63,106 nt of DNA from Burkholderia sp. WSM2230 (GCF_000472445.1 NZ_AXAJ01000008.1:1-63106); one strand, 5' to 3'. Shown: positions 35,054 to 44,245, counted from the first letter of the stretch. Made by a program: numbers and translations. Notes: generated by a model not told the origin, from the letters alone.

Positions 35054-35899
35054 TTGCGTAAGGCGATAGTCGGCCATGAAGCGACATTCGTGCATGTGAG
35101 TAAAATCGTCAGCAATCGGCCTCAATGCCCAAGGGACGTTTTCGGTTTGCGAGACAACGCGACGAAGGTGACGATTGCGTACATTGAAGAACCTCCGTTC
35201 GGCTGGACCGAAGCGGATGGCGCCGCCGCGGGCGCGGATATCGAGCTGGCGGATACGATACTGCGAGAGATCGGCGTAACCACAATCGCGCATCGCCTGA
35301 CGACGTTTAGCGAATTGCTACCCGGCGTTCGAGCAGGCCGCTGGGACATGAACGTTCCTCTTTTCGTGACGCCGCATCGTGCCAATACGGTTGCGTTCAG
35401 CGTCCCTGTGTGGGGAATTGGCGACGGCTTTCCGGTTCGACCAGGAAACCCTAAAGCGCTCAAAAGTTATTCCTCGATCGCCAAATGTCCTGAGGTGCGC
35501 CTCGGCATCATTGCAGGGCAGGTCCAGCATGACTCGGCGGTAGCCTCAGGCGTGACCAGGGAGCAAATCGTTACCTTTGAGCGACAGGCGGATGCGATCG
35601 CGGCCGTTCTTTCAGGGGCGATCGACGCGTACGCGAGTACGGCCTTGGGCAATCGGATTGTGGCGAGTCGGATCGGCAGTTCAGTGATCGAGGCCGTAGC
35701 ACAAGAGCCGGGAACGAGCAGAGGGCGGCGGACGCCTCCGCTGGGAGTGTTTTCGTTCAGTCCGGACAACCGCGATCTTCTAGAAGCTATGAATCAGCGG
35801 CTCCGTTCATATCGTGGCTCGCCAGACCATCGCGCTCGCATGGCAAGATTCGGGCTGACTGACAGTGAGATCGATCCGGCTGTCTCGAACGCTAGTTAG
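35054..35899 (+). CDS. Solute-binding protein-like (family 3), without a signal peptide
   Basis: About 281 residues matching periplasmic amino-acid-binding proteins of ABC importers. VTIAYIEEPPFGWTEADGAA, GADIELADTILREIGV, LLPGVRAGRWDMNVPLFVT and the hinge block GAIDAYASTALGNRIVA are all family-typical. No signal peptide or lipobox is seen, the only starts are TTG or GTG, and no permease or ATPase gene is near. It may act as a cytosolic sensor or have lost its true start. The listed TTG start is weakly supported. Confidence 0.7.
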   Translation: MRKAIVGHEATFVHVSKIVSNRPQCPRDVFGLRDNATKVTIAYIEEPPFGWTEADGAAAGADIELADTILREIGVTTIAHRLTTFSELLPGVRAGRWDMNVPLFVTPHRANTVAFSVPVWGIGDGFPVRPGNPKALKSYSSIAKCPEVRLGIIAGQVQHDSAVASGVTREQIVTFERQADAIAAVLSGAIDAYASTALGNRIVASRIGSSVIEAVAQEPGTSRGRRTPPLGVFSFSPDNRDLLEAMNQRLRSYRGSPDHRARMARFGLTDSEIDPAVSNAS

Positions 35900-36053
35900 G
35901 TGGGCGCTCGGCCAGCTTCGGCCGTTCGACACCGCAAGGCAGGTCGTCCACAACTGCAACAAGGTGCAAGATTGCCACCAATGTCAGGAAACCGCCGTCT
36001 TGATGCTCAAGGCTCTACGTTCCCCACCCGTCGCCAATATCGAGGGTCATTCC

Positions 36054-36497
36054 GTGAATGCTTATCTCATTCGTCCAGCGTCTTCTGCCGACTATTGCGC
36101 AATACGCATGCTGCTTGAAAACGAAGGTTTGCCAAACGCAGATGTAACGATTGAGCAAGTCCCTCGTTTCTACGTCGCGTGTTTCGCGGACGGGAGCATC
36201 GTGGCATGTGCCGCGATCGAGCAATACGGGACAGACGCGCTGCTGCGATCCGTCGCCGTCGCAGACGCTGCACGACGGGACGGGCTTGGTCGGGCACTCG
36301 TGGCAACAGTGGAGCGCGATGCGACTGACAGCGGCGTGCGTCGCCTGTACTTGCTGACGACAACGGCAGTCAGTTATTTCGCACGCTTGGGGTATCGGGA
36401 TTTCGACAGGCAGGCGGCGCCGAGCCAAATCCAGTCTACCTCGCAATTTGCGTCTCTCTGTCCCGCGTCGGCCATATGCATGGCAAAAAGGCTGTAA
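36054..36497 (+). CDS. arsN2: ArsN2-like GNAT acetyltransferase
   Basis: GNAT N-acetyltransferase of 147 residues of the ArsN2 type, proteins encoded in many arsenic-resistance loci. Diagnostic blocks are LLRSVAVADAARRDGLGRAL (acetyl-CoA-binding loop), RRLYLLTTTAVSYFARLGY and the C-terminal LCPASAICMAKRL. GTG at 36054 is preceded by GAGGG at 7 bases and gives the usual length; an ATG at 36003 would add 17 residues. No arsR, arsC or arsenite pump lies in the window, so it is isolated. The molecular substrate of ArsN2 is not settled to my knowledge. Confidence 0.82.
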   Translation: MNAYLIRPASSADYCAIRMLLENEGLPNADVTIEQVPRFYVACFADGSIVACAAIEQYGTDALLRSVAVADAARRDGLGRALVATVERDATDSGVRRLYLLTTTAVSYFARLGYRDFDRQAAPSQIQSTSQFASLCPASAICMAKRL

Positions 36498-36988
36498 CAG
36501 TGCAACAGTGCATGGAGCGTCTCGAATGGCCGGCTTTACGCTGAACGGAGTGTCGCTTCAGGGTCGCCCACAGTCGGCCGACTTTTTTGCGGCGCAGCCG
36601 GCGTGGTACGCGGATCATCTGAGGCACAGATCGGTGCTTTCGACCCTTCCAAAACGATCGACGCCGCATTGCGAGCAGTCGAGCCTTGCTAGACCCATCC
36701 AGAGTCTCGCCGCCAACGACGCACACATCAATTGAACCGCGCACGTCTGCTGTCGCTTTCTTTCGAGCAGATCCGGCAGGCAACGTTGACACCAATCTAT
36801 GGCCGATCAGCGATCACGCTCAATCTCCGGGTAGTCAACCACCTGCTGGTACGGCCGTTTCGAATTTTCCCGTCACTGCAGCCAGCGAACGACGATCTCC
36901 GCGGATACCGCTCAAGTTCCAGGACTTCGTGCCGATAAAGAACTGTAATTTCACTCAACAGATGCATTTCATCACTCGGAACACCCAA
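36498..36988. other. Intergenic region, no gene seen
   Basis: About 490 bases. The frame of the next gene is open through most of it (from 36686), but that stretch has no ribosome-binding site and ends in the true lipoprotein start. Short GC-rich repeated words resemble the intergenic repeat described at 37682, without a clear full copy. Confidence 0.5.
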
Positions 36989-37552
36989 ATGCAGAGACGA
37001 CTGCTCCAGATTTTAATCGTGAGCGCAAGCACAGTTCTTTTCGGTGGATGCGCGGCCACGCTGCAGACTCAGGACCATGCGTCGTCGGGTGAAATAACGT
37101 CGGAAACCCGCATCGCCGTGCCGCCTGCTTCGGCCCATACCGTTGTCCTGCGCATGACCGGATCGAAGGTAGCCACGGGCTCGTCCGACTGGCCGCGGGT
37201 GCAGACCGAATGGCGGGAAGCGATGGCGGGCGCCTCGAACCCAGCAGGACTGAGCTTCATCGATGAAACCGCGGGATCGGAAATACGGAGCGGCGCCGGC
37301 ACGATCGTTGATGTCTACGTCGACGACTATCACTTCGTCTCGCAAGGTGCACGGATCGCATTTGGAATCATGACAGGCAATGCCTTCATGCAAGCCAAGG
37401 TAACCTTTCGCGATGTGCAGAGCGGCCAGGTATTCGGGGAACGCTCCTATAACACTAAGTCTTCTGCATGGCAGGGCATCTTCGCACCAACTACCGACAG
37501 GCAAACCCGCGCCATCGTGGCTGATGTCGTCAAGCAGATAAATCCACATTAG
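36989..37552 (+). CDS. DUF4410-like lipoprotein
   Basis: Predicted lipoprotein of 187 residues. The signal MQRRLLQILIVSASTVLFGG is followed by the lipobox cysteine (FGGCAATL). The mature part has an alternating beta-strand pattern (HTVVLRMTGS, GAGTIVDVYVDDYHFVS, MQAKVTFRDVQSGQVFGERS) and ends with a helix (IVADVVKQINPH), as in DUF4410 proteins. Function unknown, probably envelope. An ATG nine codons upstream (36962) is an alternative start. It is unrelated to its neighbours by function. Confidence 0.75.
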   Translation: MQRRLLQILIVSASTVLFGGCAATLQTQDHASSGEITSETRIAVPPASAHTVVLRMTGSKVATGSSDWPRVQTEWREAMAGASNPAGLSFIDETAGSEIRSGAGTIVDVYVDDYHFVSQGARIAFGIMTGNAFMQAKVTFRDVQSGQVFGERSYNTKSSAWQGIFAPTTDRQTRAIVADVVKQINPH

Positions 37553-37681
37553 CGCATCGCCTAAGCTTCCGGCCTTCTTAGCGTAACGCTTGTCGGCGAC
37601 GAGCGGGCGCGAAGTTTGAATGTCCCTTCGCCGCAGACAAACGGACAAGAACGTAGGACGTGTTGACCGGCCGTTACGGGG

Positions 37682-37780
37682 CGAGAGTGCGCGTTGACGA
37701 CTGGCTGTTTTCGAGCAGCGAAAAACCAATGGCCGCTTTCCGGCGATGACTGCGGAGGGCCGACTGCCGCATCCCGACCC
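37682..37780. repeat. Dispersed intergenic repeat, copy 1
   Basis: A 99-base element beginning CGAGAGTGCGCGTTGACGAC and ending GCATCCCGACCC. A second copy at 49356-49454 differs at about 5 positions. It lies in the 430-base space between the lipoprotein and GST genes, in which no gene is seen. Confidence 0.8.
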
Positions 37781-37986
37781 GTTACGGTCAGACAACTTGC
37801 TCCAAACCGGGCAGTCAGCCGATTTCAGGTTTTGCGAACTGGAATGCCAGTAAGCGGCCGTTGGCGACCTTACCCAATCGGCCACAACCGGCCGTTCGAC
37901 ATCACGCCTCAGATCGCTGACAATGCCCAGTCCTCGTCAGGCTCGTTCCATCGAGCCGCTGAGCAACCAATCACCAGGGATGTGTC

Positions 37987-38619
37987 ATGCTTGAGCCCTC
38001 GCTTCGTCTATATGCCGATGCACAGTTCGCAAGCCCTTACGCGATGTCGGTGTTCGTAGGGCTTCGGGAGAAACAACTAACATTCGAGCTGCTTGCGGTT
38101 GACCTTGGACGCGGCGCTAATCGTAAAGAGAGCTATGCCGTCGAATCGTTGACTCAGCGCGTACCCACGTTAGTACATGGCGATTTCGCGCTGTCCGAGT
38201 CATCGGCAATTACCGAGTATCTTGACGATACTTTCCCTGAAACCCTCGTTTATCCCCATGACCGACGTCTCCGGGCTCGGGCGCGCCAACTCCAGGCGTG
38301 GCTAAGAAGCGATCTGTTGCCGATTCGTCAGGAGCGCTCGACAGAAGTTGTTTTCTACAAGAAGGAGGCTCCGGCCCTTACAGCCGCAGCGGAGTTGGCA
38401 GTGCAAAAGCTGTACTTCGCAGCCGACAGGCTTCTCTCCCAGGATGCATCCAACCTCTTCGGCGATTGGTGTATCGCCGACACGGACTTGGCATTGATGC
38501 TAAATCGCCTCGTCATGAATGGCGACGACGTTCCCGCGAAGTTGGCATCATACGCAGCACGTCAATGGGACCGCGAGTCCGTGCAGCAGTGGGCCCAGCT
38601 GGTCAGGCCTCCGCTCTGA
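37987..38619 (+). CDS. Glutathione S-transferase, YfcF-like
   Basis: GST of 210 residues. The N-terminal thioredoxin-like domain holds FASPYAMSVFVGLREK, with the active-site serine near residue 16, and the glutathione-binding block VPTLVHGDFALSESSAITEYL near 60-80. The helical C-terminal domain contains FGDWCIADTDLALMLNRLV. This matches YfcF, a GST with peroxidase activity in Escherichia coli. ATG start with no strong ribosome-binding site. It stands alone and converges on the DUF3788 gene. Confidence 0.85.
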   Translation: MLEPSLRLYADAQFASPYAMSVFVGLREKQLTFELLAVDLGRGANRKESYAVESLTQRVPTLVHGDFALSESSAITEYLDDTFPETLVYPHDRRLRARARQLQAWLRSDLLPIRQERSTEVVFYKKEAPALTAAAELAVQKLYFAADRLLSQDASNLFGDWCIADTDLALMLNRLVMNGDDVPAKLASYAARQWDRESVQQWAQLVRPPL

Positions 38620-38863
38620 ACGCCGACGCGGGAGCGAGACCTTTTCGCGGGACGGCAGTCGCCCATGCGCAGACGTTCGCAAGAACAGCGTCAACGGCGG
38701 TTGTCAGAGTCTTAGCGGACGTTTGATCATCGTCGCGCAGACGTCACACCGGGCGCGAGGCTAACGCGGTTCGGTCGCAATCAAACCGATACGTCTGTTC
38801 ACGGTACCATTCGCGTGATTGTGTCCGAGGCGCGTGTCGCGGGCTAAAAGGATTTCCGCGGCA

Positions 38864-39343
38864 TCAATCGCGTGGAGACGCAGGGCGCTTCATAAGCATA
38901 AGCTCTGTCACCTCATGACGATCATCCGCAGACGAAACCGGAACAGTCAGCCATTTTCCGTCGGGGTAGGCACGGGCCTCATCGTACAGCTTGATCAACC
39001 GCGGGCTCCAGGAATAACGCCGCGCCTCAAACTTCTCTCGTTCAGCTCGCCCCAGGACCACCAGAACCGACAACAGCCTGTATGCGGGCAACAGCGTGCA
39101 GAGCGCCTTGGTCTTCCTGTAGCGCAGTGACCAACCGCGCTTCTTGCCGCCATATAGCCAGTCCGGCGCGAAAACACCGGGATACGAGGTCTCGATCCAG
39201 TTCCGCAGTTCGACCCAATGCTCGAATGCCTCCGGCCCCATCCAGTCGCGGATAGTGCGCTCGTCGGGCTGTGAAGATTTGTCGGCGATTCTGTCGCCAA
39301 TCTCAGTGGACTCTTTCACGTTTGCTTCCCTCTTCATCTTCAT
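38864..39343 (-). CDS. DUF3788 family protein
   Basis: Cytosolic protein of up to 159 residues. The DUF3788 block is WLYGGKKRGWSLRYRKTKAL, CTLLPAYRLLSVLVVLGRAE and KWLTVPVSSADDRHEVTELM. The family has an unknown function. Starts at 39343 or 39337 (ATG) lack a ribosome-binding site; a GTG at 39319 (VKESTEIGD) has GAGGGA about 8 bases upstream and may be the true start. It lies 54 bases before the end of the RclC-like gene, on the same strand. Confidence 0.8.
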   Translation of the reverse strand: MKMKREANVKESTEIGDRIADKSSQPDERTIRDWMGPEAFEHWVELRNWIETSYPGVFAPDWLYGGKKRGWSLRYRKTKALCTLLPAYRLLSVLVVLGRAEREKFEARRYSWSPRLIKLYDEARAYPDGKWLTVPVSSADDRHEVTELMLMKRPASPRD

Positions 39344-39397
39344 GGGTGGAATGCTTGTCGTGGCGCCGGCAATCGCTGTATCGAAAGTTCATCCAGG

Positions 39398-39904
39398 TCA
39401 CGACTTCCGAGCGTTAGCCCACGAGGCCTGGACGGACGCCACAAGAAGACAGAGCGATGCAGCCAGTAGAACGACGTCTTTAAGAAGGAACTGGCCAGGC
39501 AAGGCTGAAATCGCCGGAAACCCACCCGCTGTAGCTTCTGCCACTCCTGGCGTGCTCAGGAAGAAGGTCAGCGTGATGAAATAGGTCGCGGCCGACATCG
39601 CAGCGCCCAATGCGGACAAAATGGGCAGGAAGGCTCCGATAATCAGGGCTGCTGCAGTCGATAGCTCGAGTACGCCGATAACGTCGCTTGCGCCCTGAAC
39701 TCCGAATAGGGAGTGCAACCAGCTCATGATCGGGCTGTGCGTGATGAACGGCGCGATGCCGTTGGCTTCGTAGGCGGTGAATTTCATTGCACCAAACCAA
39801 AGAAAGACGATGACAAGCGCCCATCTGAGCAGAGCCAGACTGGAGAGCGATCCTGCGCTTTTCTCGGCGATTTGAAGACGGAGCTGGTCTGTGCGAAGGG
39901 ACAT
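39398..39904 (-). CDS. YkgB/RclC family membrane protein (DUF417)
   Basis: Inner-membrane protein of 168 residues with four hydrophobic segments. The DUF417 signature VIVFLWFGAMKFTAYEANGI, then PFITHSPIMSWLHSLFGVQG, is conserved. In Escherichia coli the homologue RclC belongs to the reactive-chlorine resistance operon under RclR. An RclR-like regulator lies 4.3 kb upstream in this island, which supports a link to oxidant stress. It starts with ATG after GGAAA. Confidence 0.87.
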   Translation of the reverse strand: MSLRTDQLRLQIAEKSAGSLSSLALLRWALVIVFLWFGAMKFTAYEANGIAPFITHSPIMSWLHSLFGVQGASDVIGVLELSTAAALIIGAFLPILSALGAAMSAATYFITLTFFLSTPGVAEATAGGFPAISALPGQFLLKDVVLLAASLCLLVASVQASWANARKS

Positions 39905-40077
39905 TTTGGGTTTCCAGTTCAGGTTGTGGGTCGGTCATCAGGAGCCTTCACTTCAGACTTGCCCGATGCCGGTTTCGAGACTGCAATCACTCAATAAAAA
40001 TGCTCAAAAGGATCAGAAAAACGCGGGGCTGCGCTATGTGTTGCAGGAGTCCTGAGAACACCTGCGAATGAAAATTT

Positions 40078-40527
40078 TCAGGTGAATAGTTTCCGGTACT
40101 GGACAAAACCCGAGCGATCGCCGACGCGATCGTAAAGCCGCATGCCGGTAGAGTTGGTCTGGTGTGTCAGCCAGTGCACACGTGCTGCCCCGCGACGTTT
40201 CGCGTCCGCAAAAACATGCTCGATCAGCGCGCGGCCGATGCCGCCGCCGCGCGCATCGGCCGCCACAAACAGGTCCTGCATATAGCAGTAGTTGGCTGTT
40301 GTCCAGGTGGATCGATGGTAGATCCAATGCACCAGCCCGAAGGCGTGTTCGCCCATCATGGCAAGCGCGGCATGCATCGGCTCATTTGGGTCCAGCAAGC
40401 GCGCCCATGTCTCGAGCGTCACCGACTCTGGAATATCCACTTCGTAGAATCGCTGATAGCCTTTCCACAGAGGAAGCCAAATATCAAAGTCGTTCTTTTC
40501 AATGGCTTTTATCTCAACCGATAGCAT
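40078..40527 (-). CDS. GNAT family N-acetyltransferase
   Basis: Acetyltransferase of 149 residues. The acetyl-CoA loop is LFVAADARGGGIGRALIEHVF (V-x-x-x-x-R-G-x-G-x-A type), near residues 85-105, and the C-terminal block is WLTHQTNSTGMRLYDRVGDR. It resembles GNATs annotated as acting on small amines; the substrate is unknown. It is followed by the RclC-like gene and preceded by the PNPOx-like gene on the same strand, with a GGAGA site before the ATG. Confidence 0.88.
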   Translation of the reverse strand: MLSVEIKAIEKNDFDIWLPLWKGYQRFYEVDIPESVTLETWARLLDPNEPMHAALAMMGEHAFGLVHWIYHRSTWTTANYCYMQDLFVAADARGGGIGRALIEHVFADAKRRGAARVHWLTHQTNSTGMRLYDRVGDRSGFVQYRKLFT

Positions 40528-40560
40528 AGATTTCTCCTGGCTTGCGCGAGTACTTCTCGC

Positions 40561-41031
40561 CTATTCGCCGATGCGTTTCACGCCGTACTTTTGATAGTAG
40601 GTGTTCCTGATTTCATCCTGACTTCGAGCAGGCTCGGCGAATACATGCGCCGGCGACAGCAGCGGAAAGATCGAAATGGTTTCGATCCTGACGACGTGAT
40701 CGACGCGATACTCGAGCCCGTTCGTCGCGCGGACCCAGTCCGCGATCATCGAGTACTCGTCATCGCCTGGCGGCAGGATCGACGCATGGCCCTTGAATCG
40801 ATAGCCGCGCCTCTCGAAGATGTCGATTACGTTGATCTCGACGGCGGGATTGCGCTTCAGGTTTCGTATCGTCGATGGCGAGGCGATATCGGCGAAGTAG
40901 AGAACACCGTTCCTGACCGTCAACGATGCCTTCGGCGAAAGATTCGGCGTTCCGTCCTCGTTGACTGTCGCGACGAATGACAATATCGCCCGCTTGATAA
41001 CCGCCTCTGCGTCGGCGTTGATTTCGATCAC
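40561..41031 (-). CDS. Pyridoxamine 5'-phosphate oxidase-like flavin protein
   Basis: Split-barrel FMN-binding protein of 156 residues. Family blocks are LSFVATVNEDGTPNLSPKAS, NGVLYFADIASPSTIRNLKR and FKGHASILPPGDDEYSMIA. Such proteins reduce or bind small electrophiles and flavins; few act in vitamin B6 synthesis. It lies 33 bases upstream of the GNAT gene and 73 bases downstream of a GST gene on the same strand, as part of the defence island. Confidence 0.86.
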   Translation of the reverse strand: MIEINADAEAVIKRAILSFVATVNEDGTPNLSPKASLTVRNGVLYFADIASPSTIRNLKRNPAVEINVIDIFERRGYRFKGHASILPPGDDEYSMIADWVRATNGLEYRVDHVVRIETISIFPLLSPAHVFAEPARSQDEIRNTYYQKYGVKRIGE

Positions 41032-41104
41032 GGATATATCCTCGCTTGAAAAGAATTTGCGCGGCTTTGTGCTTTGTTATGCAAAACGTTTCGACGGCCT
41101 TGCT

Positions 41105-41800
41105 TCAGGCCGCAGTCACTGCCAACCCGCGCTGTACCGCCGGACGCGCAAGACCGCGCTCAAACCAGGACTGGACATTCGAGAAACGGTCGAAACCGAC
41201 AAGCTCACGCGCTTCATAAAAGCCGATCAGATTGCGCACCCATCCGAGCAATGAAATATCGGCGATACTGTAGTCAGTGCCCATTACCCAGTCGCTGCCC
41301 GCGAGCCGTTGGTCGAGGACACTCAGCAGCCGCGCTGATTCGGCGACGTAGCGATCGCGCGGGCGCTTGTCCTCATAGGCTTTGCCGGCGAATTTGTTGA
41401 AGAAGCCAACCTGGCCAAACATCGGCCCGACACCGCCCATCTGCCACATCAGCCACTGGATGGTTTCGTAACGAGTAACGGGATCGGTGGAAAGGAGTTG
41501 TCCCGTCTTCTCGGCGAGATAGATCAGGATCGCTCCAGATTCGAACAACGCGAGCGGCCGTCCACCCGGACCGTCCGGATCGAAGATCGCCGGAATCTTG
41601 CCATTCGGATTGAGGGCGAGAAAAGCCGGGTCATGGTGCTCGTTTGCCAGGATATCGATGCGGTGCGCCTCATACACAAGACCCGTTTCCTCCAGCATGA
41701 TGCCGACCTTGACGCCATTAGGCGTCGGTAACGAAAAGAGCTGGAGCCGATCGGGGTGCCGCGCCGGCCAGCGCGTGAAGACTGGATGATCGAGTGTCAT
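41105..41800 (-). CDS. Glutathione S-transferase, nu class (YfcG/YghU-like)
   Basis: GST of 231 residues with disulfide-bond reductase activity in its class. The N-terminal domain has the nu-class active site LFSLPT26PNGVKVGIMLEE. The glutathione block is NPNGKIPAIFDPDGPGGRPL followed by ALFESGAILIYLAEKTG. The C-terminal helical domain contains WLMWQMGGVGPMFGQVGFF and SIADISLLGWVRNL, both class-typical. AGGAGA precedes the ATG. It would detoxify electrophiles or organic peroxides with glutathione, next to an AhpD-like peroxidase partner. Confidence 0.92.
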   Translation of the reverse strand: MTLDHPVFTRWPARHPDRLQLFSLPTPNGVKVGIMLEETGLVYEAHRIDILANEHHDPAFLALNPNGKIPAIFDPDGPGGRPLALFESGAILIYLAEKTGQLLSTDPVTRYETIQWLMWQMGGVGPMFGQVGFFNKFAGKAYEDKRPRDRYVAESARLLSVLDQRLAGSDWVMGTDYSIADISLLGWVRNLIGFYEARELVGFDRFSNVQSWFERGLARPAVQRGLAVTAA

Positions 41801-41894
41801 GCTTGTTCTCCTGGTATGCCAGCGGGGCGGAGCCGGGGCATGACCGGCTCTTCCGCCTCGTTTCCCAATTTCCTCGCAGACGAGGGAATAAAGC

Positions 41895-42440
41895 TCAGAT
41901 CGAGCCAGCCGGCGTAACCGGGGGAAAGTCCTTCTCGGGATCGAACACGTTATTGAAAAAGTTCGTCAGCGAGTACATGGCCACCAGCGCGACGATCTCC
42001 ATCACGTTTGCATCCGTGTAGCCGGCATCGCGGACGGCTTTCAGATCTGCGTCGCTGACTTGCCCACGGGTCTCGATGACCTTGCGCGCAAATTGAACCG
42101 CGGCGTCGCGCTTCGGGTCGGCAGCATGACCTTTGCGGGCGAGAATGATTTCATCGGCCGGCAGCTTCGCCATATGCTCGGCGGTAAAGCTGTGCACCGT
42201 CAGGCAGTAGTTGCAGCCGTTCACTTCCGAGACAACGAGACCGATGCTGTCACGCGTCTTCACGTCGAGTGCTTTGCTCAGCGAACCGAGCAGCGTGGCC
42301 CATGCGTTGAACGCGATCGGGCTTTGCGCGAAGCTTGCCATCATGTTCGGCGTGAAGCCGATATTTTTTGTGAAGGCATCGAGCGTCGGCTTTGATTCGG
42401 CCGGCACCTGCTCCGGCGTTAAAGTAGTAGTCCTTGCCAT
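41895..42440 (-). CDS. AhpD-like (carboxymuconolactone decarboxylase family) peroxidase
   Basis: All-helical protein of 181 residues. The redox motif is intact: EVNGC76NYC79LTVH83SF, the CxxCxxxH of AhpD-type alkylhydroperoxidases. The ATG at 42440 has AAGGA at proper spacing; an ATG three codons earlier is too close to it. The gene lies between a nitroreductase and a GST, all on the minus strand, which supports a role in peroxide or electrophile stress. It is related to, but clearly different from, the CxxC-less protein at 18578-19126. Confidence 0.88.
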   Translation of the reverse strand: MARTTTLTPEQVPAESKPTLDAFTKNIGFTPNMMASFAQSPIAFNAWATLLGSLSKALDVKTRDSIGLVVSEVNGCNYCLTVHSFTAEHMAKLPADEIILARKGHAADPKRDAAVQFARKVIETRGQVSDADLKAVRDAGYTDANVMEIVALVAMYSLTNFFNNVFDPEKDFPPVTPAGSI

Positions 42441-42579
42441 CGTAGTCATCCTTAAGTTTCTGGTTTCACAGATTGAGAATGGTCATTGGGAGACCATCCG
42501 TTGGTTTGCTTCGCTCCCAGGCTATGGGTCGAAGCGGGTTGCCCTTTAAGCAGGCGACATCTTGTGCTTGTCGTTCACT

Positions 42580-43215
42580 TCACACCAGGTCCAGTACCTC
42601 GGCCACGGGACGGCGCGGCTTCTGCGCCCAGTTTCCGGCTCGCTCTGCTCCTACGGCCAACAGGAGGACCGGGATTTCGTCCCCGGCCAGTCCGAACTCG
42701 CGGTGCACGGCTTCGTCATCGAAACCGATCATCGGCGTTGAACCCAGGCCCATTGAGCGGGCCGCATAGATCATCGCCGCCGCCCCGAAAGTGGCGGTGC
42801 GCACGGCCTCGTCACGACGGCGCTGCGGGTACGCCATATACAGATTGCGTGCAGGGATTTCCCACTCGGGCACCATGGTTGCGGGCATGACGCCCGCTTC
42901 CACTAGCGGTGCGAGACGCTCCGGTATCACACTGGTTTCGACCAGTTGGCCGCAGACGATGAAAGTGACGGCTGCATCTTTGACCGCGGGCTGGTTCCAC
43001 GCAATCGGGCTAAGTCGCGCCTTGGCTTCGGGCGTGCGTACGGCGATAAAGCGCCAGTTCTGTAAGTGGAACGATGTCGGCGCGCTCGTGCCGATCCGCA
43101 CGAGCTCACGGATCTGTTCGTCGCTCAAGGTCGCGGCTGGGTCGTAGTACTTGGCCGCGCTGCGGCTCAGAATGCATTCAATGACGGGGTTGGTCATGTT
43201 GATTTCGGTTTTCAT
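42580..43215 (-). CDS. Nitroreductase family protein, copy 1
   Basis: FMN-dependent NAD(P)H oxidoreductase of 211 residues. Family blocks are ILSRSAAKYYDPAATLSDEQ, RIGTSAPTSFHLQNWRFIAV and GLGSTPMIGFDDEAVHREFG. Members reduce nitroaromatics, quinones or enones. The ATG at 43215 follows AGGA; a second start five codons in is possible. It is roughly 88 percent identical in protein to the gene at 46979-47596 and ends in the same way, so the pair arose by a recent duplication. Located in the electrophile defence island. Confidence 0.9.
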   Translation of the reverse strand: MKTEINMTNPVIECILSRSAAKYYDPAATLSDEQIRELVRIGTSAPTSFHLQNWRFIAVRTPEAKARLSPIAWNQPAVKDAAVTFIVCGQLVETSVIPERLAPLVEAGVMPATMVPEWEIPARNLYMAYPQRRRDEAVRTATFGAAAMIYAARSMGLGSTPMIGFDDEAVHREFGLAGDEIPVLLLAVGAERAGNWAQKPRRPVAEVLDLV

Positions 43216-43298
43216 AAGGATTCCTGTGTTTAAGAAGGAGGGTTTAGGCGTACGAGTGCTTGCGCTCCATGCGGAGCGCAAAGCACATGTCATTCAAA

Positions 43299-44063
43299 TC
43301 AGGAAATCAGATACCGGCTCGCCCAGGTCGAGATCATTGCGGCCGCATAGTCGGCGTCGGCGCGGCGTGTCAGCAGGTGGTCGGCGTCGTCCAGCGAAAT
43401 GAAGCTCTTCGGGTGTTTCGCAGCCGCGAAAATACGCGCGGCGTTCTCGATGCCCACTGTTGAATCCAGCGGCGAATGCAGCACCAGCAATGGAATGCGC
43501 AACCCGGTGATCCGCGACTCGAGGTTGTGACACGTCAGGTCGTCGACGAAACTCTTGCGCACGACGAACGGCCTGCCAGCCAGCAATACTTCTGCTTCGC
43601 CGTGCGTCTCGATGGTTTCAAGGCTTTGCGGGGCGAACTGATGCAGGACATGACGGGTATCGAACGGAGCCGCCAGCGTGGCCACCGCACGAATGCCCGA
43701 CATCTGGCCCGCGGCCATCAGGACGGCTGCGCCGCCCAGGCTATGGCCGACCAGGATCGATGGCGGCTTGCCGTCGCTGGTCATCGCGTTGCCGGCCGCG
43801 ACCAGATCGTCCACGTCGGCGGCGAATGTTGTGTCGGCGAAGCTTCCGCCGCTATTACCCAATCCGGCAAAGTCGAAGCGCAACACGCCGATGCCGTGAG
43901 CGGCGAGTGCACGTGCGACGCGACTGGCGGCGAGGCTGTCCTTGCCGCAGGTAAAGCAGTGGGCGAGGATGGCCCAGCCACGCGGCTGACCGTCCGGCAA
44001 TTCCAGTCTGCCGGCGAGCCGGTAGCCGTGCGGTCCGTCGAATTCGAAGGCTTGTGCGCTCAT
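43299..44063 (-). CDS. Alpha/beta hydrolase
   Basis: Serine hydrolase of 254 residues. The nucleophile elbow is GHS108LGG, the acid probably lies in LVLHSPLDSTVG, and the histidine in LDDADHLLTRR. The N-terminal block WAILAHCFTCGKDSLAASRV, followed by VLRFDFAGLGNSGGSF, is typical of the hydrolases that in other bacteria are fused to an OsmC peroxiredoxin domain. That link suggests a role in oxidant stress, by analogy. It lies between the AraC regulator and nitroreductase copy 1 on the same strand. Confidence 0.88.
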   Translation of the reverse strand: MSAQAFEFDGPHGYRLAGRLELPDGQPRGWAILAHCFTCGKDSLAASRVARALAAHGIGVLRFDFAGLGNSGGSFADTTFAADVDDLVAAGNAMTSDGKPPSILVGHSLGGAAVLMAAGQMSGIRAVATLAAPFDTRHVLHQFAPQSLETIETHGEAEVLLAGRPFVVRKSFVDDLTCHNLESRITGLRIPLLVLHSPLDSTVGIENAARIFAAAKHPKSFISLDDADHLLTRRADADYAAAMISTWASRYLIS

Positions 44064-44245
44064 AAGTCGGTTTCTCTCGTATCAGCGTGCGTTGCGTCGA
44101 TGAGGCGTCAGGCGGTTAGGAGCCTCCACTTTAGGCCTCGTCGATGCGGCTTTCGAGACTGGATTTGCTCAATAAAGTATCAAAAAGGATCAAGTCGACG
44201 TTGAGCGATGAATCGCGGCCGGTACTGGGGCCGGTACTGGGACCG

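Noticed and set aside
36686..36988. N-terminal extension of the lipoprotein frame
   Set aside because: The lipoprotein signal begins at 36989; the upstream part lacks a ribosome-binding site and any similarity.
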